This document shows positions 26,707 through 33,904 of a DNA stretch of 64,000 nucleotides, piece after piece. The notes under the pieces are model-generated. The model saw nothing but the letters and a program-made list of their open reading frames with translations. It searched no databases and was not told the DNA's origin. The DNA comes from DATIRA01 sp964553405. GTDB lineage: Bacteria; Pseudomonadota; Gammaproteobacteria; Steroidobacterales; Steroidobacteraceae. The number at the start of each line of letters is the position of its first letter. Positions within the stretch are counted from its first letter, which is position 1. A program made the translations under genes and the position numbers. Where the stretch lies: positions 16,269-80,268 of the forward strand of contig CAZKLS010000002.1 of NCBI GenBank assembly GCA_964553405.1, in the 5' to 3' direction.

Positions 26707-26752
26707 GCCCGGCATCCTACCTGCAGGGCCGGGTCCGGGCGAGGCGGGCGGC

Positions 26753-28732
26753 TCAACCCATCAGCAGCTTCGATTCGCTGATCTCCAGCTGCTCGGGCGT
26801 GCCGTAGAGCACCAGCACGTCGCCCTCTCGCAGCAGCGTCTCCGGATCGGGGTCCCGTCCGACGATCCCGTCGCGACGCAGCGCGTTGACGACGACCTCG
26901 CCCTCGTGCAGCCCGAGGCGCCGGATGCTCTGCCCGACCGCATGGGCGCCGGGCGGCAGTATCACGGTGCGCAACTGCTGGCGGAGCGAGTGGGTCTCGT
27001 CGATCGCGCGGGCGTCCGGCCTGCGGAAGACGCTGCGGAGGATCCCGTAGCGATCGTGCCGGATCTCGTCGGTCAGCTGCACGACCTCGCGCATCGGCGT
27101 GTTCAGGAACAGCAGCGCATGGGAGACGAGCGACAGGCTGGTTTCGAACGTCGCCGGTATCACTTCCGTGGCCCCGGCCGCCAGCAGCTCGTCGAGCTTG
27201 CTGTCGTCCTCGTCGCGCACCAGGATCGGCACGTCCGCGCGCATCCGGCGGACCACGCGGATGATCCTGAGCGCCGTGTCCGGCGCATGGAACGAGACGA
27301 CGACCACGCTGGCCTGGGCGAGGCCCAGCGACTCCAGGACCTCGGGGTGCGCCGAGTCGCCGTAAACGACGGGGTCGCCCGCCTGGCGGGCCTCGCGGAC
27401 CCGGTGCGGGTCCAGGTCCAGCGCGATGAACTCGAAGCCGCGCTGCTCCAGCACCCGCGCCAGGTTCTGGCCGACCCGACCGAAGCCGCAGATGATGACG
27501 TGCTCGCGGCGTGCGAGGTCCCGGGTCGCCGCGGTCTCGAGCGCAACCTCCGAGGGGTCCACAGTCCGCCGGCGCAGCAGCCGGTCCGCGATCCGGCCGT
27601 TGTAGCGCACCAGCAGCGGTCCGAGCATCATGCTCAGCACGATCGCGGTCAGCAGCGCCTGCACGATCGCGCCGTCCACGGCCCGGGCGTTGAGCAGCAC
27701 CGTCAGCAGCGCGAAGCCGAACTCGCCGCCCATCGACATGATCACGCCGGTGCGCAGCGCCTTGTGGGAGTTCGGCACGAACCGCTTGACGACGACGAAC
27801 ACGATCAACGCCTTGACGACCAGCAGCGCGGCGAGCAGCAGCAGCACGAGCGGCAGCTGCGAGAACAGCAGCCGCAGGTCCAGCAGCATGCCGACCGAGA
27901 TGAAGAAGAGCCCCAGCAGGATGTCCTGAAAGGGCTTGATGACGGCCTCTGTCTGGTGACGGAACTCGGTCTCGGCCAGCAGCATGCCCGCGAGGAACGC
28001 GCCCAGCGCCATCGACAGGCCCAGCTCGTGCGTCGCCCAGGCGGCTCCGAGCGCCACGAACAGCACGGTCAGCGTGAAGGTCTCCGAGCTGCGGTGGCGG
28101 GCGATCTCGTGGAACAGCGGCCGCAACAGCCAGCGTCCGAGGATCAGCACGACCAGCAGCGCAAGCAGCGCCCGCCCGACCATGCCCAGCAGCCAGGCCG
28201 GGCTGAGCACCTCGCCGCCGCCGGACACCGCGCTCGCGAGCGCGAGCAGCGGCACGAAGGCGAGATCCTGGAACAGCAGGATGCCGAGCGACAGCCGCGC
28301 GTGGGTCCTGTTCAGCTCCAGCTGTTCCCCGAGCTGCCTGAGCACGATGGCGGTCGAGGACATCGCGATCGCGCCGCCGAGGACGATGGCGACCGGGACC
28401 GGGATCCCGAGGGCCCAGGCGGCCCCGCCGAAGACGGCGGTCGTCAGCAGGACCTGCAGGCCGCCGATGCCGAACACCTCGGCCTTCATCGCGACCATCC
28501 GGGCCAGCGAGAACTCGAGTCCCAGCGTGAACACCAGGAATACGACGCCGAACTCGGCCAGCAGCCGGATCGCCTCGTCGTCCGCGGCGAGCCCGAGCGC
28601 ATGCGGGCCGAGCAGCATCCCGACGACCAGGTAACCGAGGATCGGCGGCAGCGCGAAACGCCGCACGAGGCTCAGCACCAGGACCGAGCCGGCCAGAAGA
28701 ATCAGGATCTGAGAGAGAATCTCGCCGGCCAT
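26753..28732 (-). CDS. CPA2 family cation:proton antiporter with RCK domains (KefB/YbaL-like)
   Basis: A 659-residue monovalent cation:proton antiporter-2. Residues 1-390 hold about 12 membrane helices with the family motifs LPPILGYLVVGMLLGP, FLVFTLGLEFS, SSTAIVLRQL and GLFFISVGM. Residues 410-545 are a TrkA-N Rossmann domain (HVIICGFGRVGQNLARVLEQ, YGDSAHPEVLESLGL), and the last 90 residues are a TrkA-C domain (VGQSIRRLGLHEGEVVVNAL). It probably exports K+ or Na+ in exchange for protons, gated by a nucleotide on the RCK domain. No KefF/KefG-type accessory gene is adjacent. Confidence 0.92.
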   Translation of the reverse strand: MAGEILSQILILLAGSVLVLSLVRRFALPPILGYLVVGMLLGPHALGLAADDEAIRLLAEFGVVFLVFTLGLEFSLARMVAMKAEVFGIGGLQVLLTTAVFGGAAWALGIPVPVAIVLGGAIAMSSTAIVLRQLGEQLELNRTHARLSLGILLFQDLAFVPLLALASAVSGGGEVLSPAWLLGMVGRALLALLVVLILGRWLLRPLFHEIARHRSSETFTLTVLFVALGAAWATHELGLSMALGAFLAGMLLAETEFRHQTEAVIKPFQDILLGLFFISVGMLLDLRLLFSQLPLVLLLLAALLVVKALIVFVVVKRFVPNSHKALRTGVIMSMGGEFGFALLTVLLNARAVDGAIVQALLTAIVLSMMLGPLLVRYNGRIADRLLRRRTVDPSEVALETAATRDLARREHVIICGFGRVGQNLARVLEQRGFEFIALDLDPHRVREARQAGDPVVYGDSAHPEVLESLGLAQASVVVVSFHAPDTALRIIRVVRRMRADVPILVRDEDDSKLDELLAAGATEVIPATFETSLSLVSHALLFLNTPMREVVQLTDEIRHDRYGILRSVFRRPDARAIDETHSLRQQLRTVILPPGAHAVGQSIRRLGLHEGEVVVNALRRDGIVGRDPDPETLLREGDVLVLYGTPEQLEISESKLLMG

Positions 28733-28856
28733 CGCCCCTCACCCGTCGTGCGTTGCGATGCTAGCATTCCGGCGGCTTACGCTTCGCCGATGGAGGTGCC
28801 ACGATGCGCGAGTCCTTCCCGTCACGGACGGTCTGCCGCAGGAGCTAGGTACCCGA

Positions 28857-29972
28857 ATGGGATTCCAGGCCGACTTCGACCCGGCCGCCTCCCGGCTGCG
28901 GCTTGCGGGAGACCTCCGCATGGCCGACGCCGCGCAACTCGAGCCGGTGCTGCGCGAGGCGGAGCGCACCCGTTCGCCGGAGCTGCTGCTCGACCTGCGT
29001 TCGGTGGGCGAGACCGACATCGGGCCCGCCTGGCTGATCCGCTGTGCGCTCGAACGCCTCGCTGCGCGCGGCGTGAGCGTTCGTACCGAAGGGGCTGCTG
29101 GCGAGCATTCGGCCTACCTCGACCGGCTCGCGGGCGAGCAGCTGGGGGCGCTGGCGGCGCCTGCAAGGAGCACGCCGCAGCGCTGGCTGATCGACCTCGG
29201 GCGCGCCATCGAGGCGCGGGTGATCAGCTGGGTGGAGGCGTTGACCTTCGGCGGCCAGCTGATCGCGACGGCGTCCACGGCCTGGACGAGCCTGCGCCGC
29301 TGGCGCGTGCCGTCCGTCGTGCGCCACGTCTACGAGACCGGCGTGCAGGCCATCCCGGTCGTGGCGGTGATCGCCTTCCTGATCAGCGTGATTTCGGCTT
29401 ACATCGGCGCGCAGCAGCTGCGCCCGTTCGGCGCCGAGATATTCACCGTGGACCTGGTCGCGATCGGCGTGCTGCGCGAACTCGGCGTGCTGCTCACGGC
29501 GATCATGGTCGCGGGCCGCACCGGCAGCGCCTACGCGGCCGAGCTCGGCGTGATGAAGCTCAACGACGAGGTCGACGCGCTCGAGTCGATGGGCATCAAT
29601 CCCTACGAGGTCCTGGTGCTGCCGCGGGTCCTGGCGCTGGTGATCGCGCTGCCGCTGCTCACCGTCGTCGCGGACGCGATGGGCCTCGCCGGCGGCGCTC
29701 TGCTCACCCGGTACCTGATCGACCTGCCCTGGCCGCAGTTCGTCATGCGGCTCGATTCGGCCATCGGCGCGACGACCTTCTGGGCGGGACTCGTCAAGGC
29801 GCCCGTGTTCGGTTTGCTGATCGCGTTGACCGGCACGTTGCGCGGCCTGCAGGTCAGGGAGTCTTCCCGCGAGCTGGGACGGCTGACGACCGTGGCCGTC
29901 GTGCAGTCGATCTTCCTGGTGATCTTCGCCGACGCCATCTTCGCGATCTTCTTCCTCGAGATCGACTTCTGA
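28857..29972 (+). CDS. MlaE-family permease with N-terminal STAS domain
   Basis: A 371-residue ABC permease for phospholipid trafficking between the membranes. Residues 1-105 form a STAS (MlaB-like) domain (FDPAASRLRLAGDLRMADAA, LLLDLRSVGETDIGPAWLI), which in E. coli is a separate protein. The rest is the MlaE permease with VYETGVQAIPVVAVIAFLIS, the signature GVLRELGVLLTAIMVAGRTGS, EVDALESMGINPYEVLVLPR and about five helices. I use the ATG at 28857, preceded by GGAG and matching the domain start. Its stop overlaps the next start by one base (TGATG). Confidence 0.93.
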   Translation: MGFQADFDPAASRLRLAGDLRMADAAQLEPVLREAERTRSPELLLDLRSVGETDIGPAWLIRCALERLAARGVSVRTEGAAGEHSAYLDRLAGEQLGALAAPARSTPQRWLIDLGRAIEARVISWVEALTFGGQLIATASTAWTSLRRWRVPSVVRHVYETGVQAIPVVAVIAFLISVISAYIGAQQLRPFGAEIFTVDLVAIGVLRELGVLLTAIMVAGRTGSAYAAELGVMKLNDEVDALESMGINPYEVLVLPRVLALVIALPLLTVVADAMGLAGGALLTRYLIDLPWPQFVMRLDSAIGATTFWAGLVKAPVFGLLIALTGTLRGLQVRESSRELGRLTTVAVVQSIFLVIFADAIFAIFFLEIDF

Positions 29973-30757
29973 TGGACCAGGTCCCGCCGGTCATACGCGT
30001 CCGCGATCTGGTCAACCGGTTCGGCACGCAGCTGGTGCACGACGGGGTCAGCTTCGACGTGCATGCCGGCGAGATATTCGGCATCGTCGGCGGCTCGGGC
30101 AGCGGCAAGTCCGTGTTGCTGAAGACGATGCTGGGCCTGCATCGGCCGAATTCCGGCACCGTCGAGGTCGAGGGACGCGACATCCTCGCGATGAGCGAGC
30201 GCGAGTTGCGCGAGGTCAAGCGCCGCTACGGCGTCACCTTCCAGCACGGGGCCCTGTTCACCTCGCTGTCGGTGGCGGAGAACGTGATCCTGCCGATCGC
30301 GGAGGCGGCCGACCTCTCCGAGCAGACGCTGAACGAGCTGGTCGAGCTGCGGCTGCGCATGGTCGGCCTGCCGCTCGATGCCGCTCGGAAGTTCCCGGCG
30401 CAACTGTCGGGCGGCATGGTGAAGCGCGCGGCGCTCGCGCGGGCACTGGCTCTGGACCCGCCGCTGCTGTTCCTGGACGAACCGACCGCCGGGCTCGATC
30501 CGATCGCGGCGACCGCCTTCGACGACCTGGTGATCTACCTGCGCGAGACGCTCGAGCTCACCGTGGTGATGGTCACCCACGATCTGGACACCCTCGCGAG
30601 GACATGCGACCGTGTCGGCGTACTCGTCGACCGCAAGCTGGTGGTGGACACGCTGGAGGGGATCGTGAAGAGCGAGCACCCGTGGATCCGGGAATATTTC
30701 CACGGAGCACGCGGCAGGTCGGTCGAGGATCCGGCGGAGGGCAAGGATGGAACGTGA
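29972..30757 (+). CDS. MlaF-type ABC transporter ATPase
   Basis: A 261-residue ATPase subunit of the Mla-like lipid transporter. Walker A is GGSGSGKS, the signature is LSGGMVKRAALARALAL (the variant SGGMxKR is typical of MlaF), Walker B is LLFLDEPTAGLDP, and the switch His is in VMVTHD. The FQHGALFTSLSVAENV Q-loop region also matches the group. It starts one base inside the MlaE stop and overlaps the MlaD start by 11 bases, so the three are translationally linked. Confidence 0.95.
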   Translation: MDQVPPVIRVRDLVNRFGTQLVHDGVSFDVHAGEIFGIVGGSGSGKSVLLKTMLGLHRPNSGTVEVEGRDILAMSERELREVKRRYGVTFQHGALFTSLSVAENVILPIAEAADLSEQTLNELVELRLRMVGLPLDAARKFPAQLSGGMVKRAALARALALDPPLLFLDEPTAGLDPIAATAFDDLVIYLRETLELTVVMVTHDLDTLARTCDRVGVLVDRKLVVDTLEGIVKSEHPWIREYFHGARGRSVEDPAEGKDGT

Positions 30758-31682
30758 CGCGAAATACGCGGCCGTCGCGACCTTCGCGCTGCTGGTGCTG
30801 GCCGCGGCCTTCGCGTTCGTCTGGTGGTACTCGGGCCGGGGCGACCGCCGGGTGTACGAGCTCTACGAGGTCTACTTCGACGGCTCGGTCAGCGGTCTCG
30901 CCCAGGGCAGCCCGGTGCGATACCTGGGCGTCGACGTGGGTCGCGTGGAAAACCTGCGCGTGGACACGAAGAACCCGGGCCGGGTGAAGATCCTGGCCGA
31001 GATCGACTCGACGGCGCCGATCTCCGGCGCGACCCGTGCGAGGCTGGGCCTGCTGGGGCTGACCGGCCTGTTGTACATCGACCTGCAACTCGAGCCGGAT
31101 GCGGACTCGGCCCAGCCGCTCGCGATGGGCGACCGCTATCCGGTGATCCTCTCGCGCAAGGGCGACATCGAGGCGTTCCTCGAGCGGCTGCCGGACCTGG
31201 TCGGCGACGTGGGCGCCGTGGTCGAGCGGATAGAGCGCGTCCTGTCCGACGAGAACATCGCCGCGGTCCGTGGTGCGCTCGCGGGTCTCGAGGAGACCTC
31301 GCGCGGGTTGCCCGCCGTGGCCTCCGAGGCGCAGGCGCTGCTGGCCGAGCTGCGCGCGGCATCCCGCGATACCGGCGCGCTGCTCGAGCAGGCGAACGGC
31401 CTGCTCGACAGTTCCGGTCCGCAGCTTGCGGCATCGTTCGACAGCCTGCGGACGGCGACGGAGCGAGTCGCCTCGCTCGCGGCGAGCGTCGAGCGGGTGG
31501 TCGCCGCGAACGAGTCCAGCCTGGCGGGCTTCGCCGGCGGCGGTCTCGTCGAGTTCCAGCAACTGCTCGTTGACCTGCGCCAGGCGAGCGCGGAAGTCCA
31601 GGGACTCGCGAGCAGCCTGCGGGAGAACCCGTCCAGCCTGCTGCGCGAGCGTGAGGAAACGGGCGTGGAGATAGCACCATGA
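30747..31682 (+). CDS. MlaD/MCE family protein
   Basis: A 311-residue single-pass inner-membrane protein with one MCE domain. The membrane helix is at residues 8-28 (YAAVATFALLVLAAAFAFVWW). The MCE core follows (YEVYFDGSVSGLAQGSPVRYLGV is the conserved entry; GLTGLLYIDL the exit). The C-terminal 150 residues are long amphipathic helices (repeated Ala-Leu-Glu) that in related proteins build a tube or needle across the periplasm. It works with the MlaE/MlaF genes ahead of it and the lipoprotein behind it. Confidence 0.92.
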   Translation: MERDAKYAAVATFALLVLAAAFAFVWWYSGRGDRRVYELYEVYFDGSVSGLAQGSPVRYLGVDVGRVENLRVDTKNPGRVKILAEIDSTAPISGATRARLGLLGLTGLLYIDLQLEPDADSAQPLAMGDRYPVILSRKGDIEAFLERLPDLVGDVGAVVERIERVLSDENIAAVRGALAGLEETSRGLPAVASEAQALLAELRAASRDTGALLEQANGLLDSSGPQLAASFDSLRTATERVASLAASVERVVAANESSLAGFAGGGLVEFQQLLVDLRQASAEVQGLASSLRENPSSLLREREETGVEIAP

Positions 31683-32296
31683 AGCGCGTCGCGTCGATCC
31701 TGGTCGTCGCGCTGGCCTGCAGCGCCTGTTCGGGCGGCCTGCTGAAGTCGGACGCCGAGCCGCCCGACGTCTACCGTCTCAGTGCGACCGAGGTGCAGCA
31801 CGGCGGCCAGACGCTCGGGCTGGCGCTGGCCGTCGCGAGGCCCCGTGCTCCAGCGGCACTGGACACGGACCGACTGGCGGTGGTCAAGCCGGGACTGGGA
31901 TTCGACTACTTCGCCGGCATGCGCTGGGCAGAACCGGCGCCGTCGATGCTGCAGCAGCTGCTGGTGCAGGCGCTCGCGGCCGACGGCCGGTTCGCGACCA
32001 CCGTGGCCGCACCGAGCCGCGTCCCGACCGAGCTGCTGCTCGACGTCGAGTTGCGCCGGTTCGAGGCTGTCGATGCGGGGGAAGGGCAGGCGCCGCGCGT
32101 GGACGTGGAGATCCAGGCCAGCCTGGTGGATCTGCGTGACCGACGACGGGTCGGGAGCTTCTCCGCGGTGGCGTCGACGACGGCGAGCGAGCGCCGCCGC
32201 CCGGCGCTGATCCGCGCGTTCCAGCAGGCGACCGACGCGGCGGTCGGCACGCTGCTCGGCGAACTGCGCGAGTCTTCGGCAGAACTGCGTCGCTGA
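31679..32296 (+). CDS. ABC-type transport auxiliary lipoprotein (PqiC/LptE-like)
   Basis: A 205-residue lipoprotein with a clear lipobox (LACSAC, Cys17 of MKRVASILVVALACSAC) and the layout of the ABC-transport auxiliary component family that accompanies MCE operons (PqiC type): YRLSATEVQ, a central DRLAVVKPGLGFDYFAGMRWAEP strand-turn with tyrosine and tryptophan, and VELRRFEAVDAGEG. It is probably anchored in the outer membrane as the docking partner for the MlaD tube. The ATG overlaps the MlaD stop by 4 bases. Confidence 0.88.
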   Translation: MKRVASILVVALACSACSGGLLKSDAEPPDVYRLSATEVQHGGQTLGLALAVARPRAPAALDTDRLAVVKPGLGFDYFAGMRWAEPAPSMLQQLLVQALAADGRFATTVAAPSRVPTELLLDVELRRFEAVDAGEGQAPRVDVEIQASLVDLRDRRRVGSFSAVASTTASERRRPALIRAFQQATDAAVGTLLGELRESSAELRR

Positions 32297-32298
32297 GG

Positions 32299-33066
32299 TT
32301 GCCGAACCCTGCAGCTGTTCGCCGCTGGACCGCGCTGCACGCGGCGTGCTGCGCCTTGCTGCTCGTCGCGGCCGCGTTGCAGGCCGAAGTGCCGCACGCG
32401 GTGCTGACCGGCTACGTCAGCCGCGTCATGGATGGCGACAGCCTGATCCTGCGGTCCTCGGGCAGGGACGTCGAAGTGCGGCTCGCCGAAATCGATACGC
32501 CTGAGAAGGGGCAGCCGTACGCCGAGAACGCCAGGCGTGCGCTGCAGGGCATGCTGCTCGGGCGGCGCGTGCGGGCCGAGGTGCTCGAGCGCGACCGCTA
32601 CGGCCGGGCCGTGGCCCGGGTCTACCGCCTGCCGGAAGGCGTCTGGATCAACGAGGAACTCGTCCGGCGCGGGCATGCCTGGGTCTACCGGCGTTACGCA
32701 CGGGATCCGCGGCTGTACGAGGTCGAGCGCGAAGCCCGCGAGCACCGTCGCGGCCTGTGGGCATTGCCCGAGGCCGAGCGGGAAGCGCCGTGGAAGTGGC
32801 GAAAGGCGCATCCAGCCCCTGCCCGGCGGGATCAGGCGGCGAGCATCTCCAGCCGGCGCTCGAGTTCGAACGGGTCGCGGACGATCGTGCAACGCTCCGG
32901 TGTCGCAGCGGCGTCGAGGCGTTCGACCGCTGAGCCGCCGAGCCAGACGGCCTGTTCAGGCGTGATTCCGGCGACGAGTTCACGCAGCGCTTCGCTCAGC
33001 ACCGGCAACCCGTCCTGGAGAACGACGCTGAGCGCGACGACACTGGCGCCGACCTCGCGTGCATAA
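32299..33066 (+). CDS. Thermonuclease-family protein with antisense-overlapping tail
   Basis: A staphylococcal-nuclease-like domain (TNase) behind a signal-like hydrophobic N-terminus (residues 9-30). The active residues are in VMDGDSLILR, VRLAEIDTPEKGQPYAENA and VLERDRYGRAVARVY, with the conserved end EHRRGLWALPEAE...PWKWRK at about residue 175. The frame does not stop there: it runs 78 more residues, almost all antisense to the convergent MerR gene, and that Ser/Thr/Arg-rich tail has no domain. The start is a TTG two bases after the previous stop; no ATG or GTG precedes the domain. Likely periplasmic or secreted. Confidence 0.78.
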   Translation: MPNPAAVRRWTALHAACCALLLVAAALQAEVPHAVLTGYVSRVMDGDSLILRSSGRDVEVRLAEIDTPEKGQPYAENARRALQGMLLGRRVRAEVLERDRYGRAVARVYRLPEGVWINEELVRRGHAWVYRRYARDPRLYEVEREAREHRRGLWALPEAEREAPWKWRKAHPAPARRDQAASISSRRSSSNGSRTIVQRSGVAAASRRSTAEPPSQTACSGVIPATSSRSASLSTGNPSWRTTLSATTLAPTSRA

Positions 33067-33719
33067 CGGGCGATCTCGGCCGCCGGAAGATCAGGCCCGA
33101 GGTAGTGCACCTTGAAGCCGCGGCTCGCACAGAGGATGGCCGACATCAGCAGGCCGAGCTCGTGGCGTTCTCCCTCCAGCGTCGCGAAGACGATCGCGCG
33201 GCCGTGCGAGTTGCGATCGAAGGTGTCGAGGAACAGGCCGAGGTGCTTGCGCACGGCCCCGGAAACCAGTCGTTCCTGGGCAATCGAGAACTGCCCGCGG
33301 TGCCAGCGATTGCCGACTTCGGTCAGCAGCGGCTTCAGCACCTCGTCGAAGAGCTGCGGTGCGCTCATCAGCGAGATCGCGAGCGTCAGGCACTGTTCGC
33401 AGTCCGCCGGGCGGAAACGTTCGGCGGCTTCGAGCATCCGGCGCACCAGCACGTTGCCAGGTGTCGTGGAGCTGCCGTCGGCGGGTGCCTGAAGCAGCTC
33501 CGCGAGCTCGTGCTCGTCGAGCTGCGACAGGCGCCCGATCGGGTGCCCTCGCTCCGTGGCCTCGCGGAGCCGCCGGAGCCGAATGACGTCCTCTGCCCGG
33601 TAGACCCGTCGGCCCGAAGCATCCCTGCCCGGGACCACGACCGCATAGCGGCGTTCCCAGGCGCGAAGCGTCTCGACGCTCAGCCCAGTGGCCTCGGACA
33701 CCGCCTTGATGGAGAACAT
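32832..33719 (-). CDS. MerR-family regulator with B12-binding-like domain (CarH/LitR type)
   Basis: A 295-residue regulator: an N-terminal MerR helix-turn-helix (MFSIKAVSEATGLSVETLRA, WERRYAV, GRRVYRAEDVIRLRRLREAT), a four-helix cap domain, and a C-terminal Rossmann-like cobalamin-binding domain. The lower-ligand motif ExHxxG is present (E184-R-H186-E-L-G189). The cap motif Wx9EH of light-sensing CarH proteins reads Wx9ER here (Trp139, Glu149, Arg150). The start at 33719 is preferred because a -10-like TATTAT lies just upstream of it, so the in-frame ATG at 33767 would precede the transcript. The 3' end overlaps the nuclease gene by 235 bases on opposite strands. Confidence 0.85.
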   Translation of the reverse strand: MFSIKAVSEATGLSVETLRAWERRYAVVVPGRDASGRRVYRAEDVIRLRRLREATERGHPIGRLSQLDEHELAELLQAPADGSSTTPGNVLVRRMLEAAERFRPADCEQCLTLAISLMSAPQLFDEVLKPLLTEVGNRWHRGQFSIAQERLVSGAVRKHLGLFLDTFDRNSHGRAIVFATLEGERHELGLLMSAILCASRGFKVHYLGPDLPAAEIARYAREVGASVVALSVVLQDGLPVLSEALRELVAGITPEQAVWLGGSAVERLDAAATPERCTIVRDPFELERRLEMLAA

Positions 33720-33756
33720 GGCCGTCAATGATACGTTTGCCGGATTAGATGTAAAG

Positions 33757-33793
33757 ATAATATGCACCTAAATGCTGGACAAAGTATTGACAA
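33757..33793. promoter_or_regulatory. Direct-repeat operator at the CarH-like promoter
   Basis: GACAA occurs at 33778-33782 and 33789-33793, 11 bases apart; on the minus strand this is TTGTC...TTGTC just upstream of a TATTAT -10 box (33757-33762), so the repeats cover the -35 area. CarH proteins are known to bind consecutive 11-base direct repeats over the -35 element. A third, degraded copy (CCTAA) is at 33767. Confidence 0.45.
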
Positions 33794-33872
33794 CATGCGC
33801 CGACTGTGGGATCGTTCAGCCGTCAACGATGACCCCCGTTCGGGCGGACCTCCGGTCCGCCCTTCTTTTTTT
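33793..33872 (+). ncRNA. Candidate small RNA with two hairpins
   Basis: No gene is transcribed rightward here, yet the plus strand holds a perfect stem ATCGTT/AACGAT (33811-33816 with 33825-33830), then a perfect 9-base terminator stem and a T-run. A consensus TTGACA is at 33787-33792 but without a good -10 at the right distance. A short structured RNA of about 60-100 bases divergent from the MerR gene would explain it. Start position is a guess. Confidence 0.35.
33842..33872 (+). terminator. Rho-independent terminator on the plus strand
   Basis: GGGCGGACC (33842-33850) pairs perfectly with GGTCCGCCC (33854-33862) around a TCC loop and is followed by TTCTTTTTTT. On the minus strand there is no T-run, so it does not serve the neighbouring minus-strand genes. 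Confidence 0.85.
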
Positions 33873-33904
33873 CGGGACCTGTCGGGACGGGCCGGCCGGT
33901 CAGG

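Noticed and set aside
26621..28850. Plus-strand frame running through purT and the antiporter gene into MlaF
   Set aside because: Only the last part (from 29972) is a real gene; the rest is antisense to the antiporter with no homology-like pattern.
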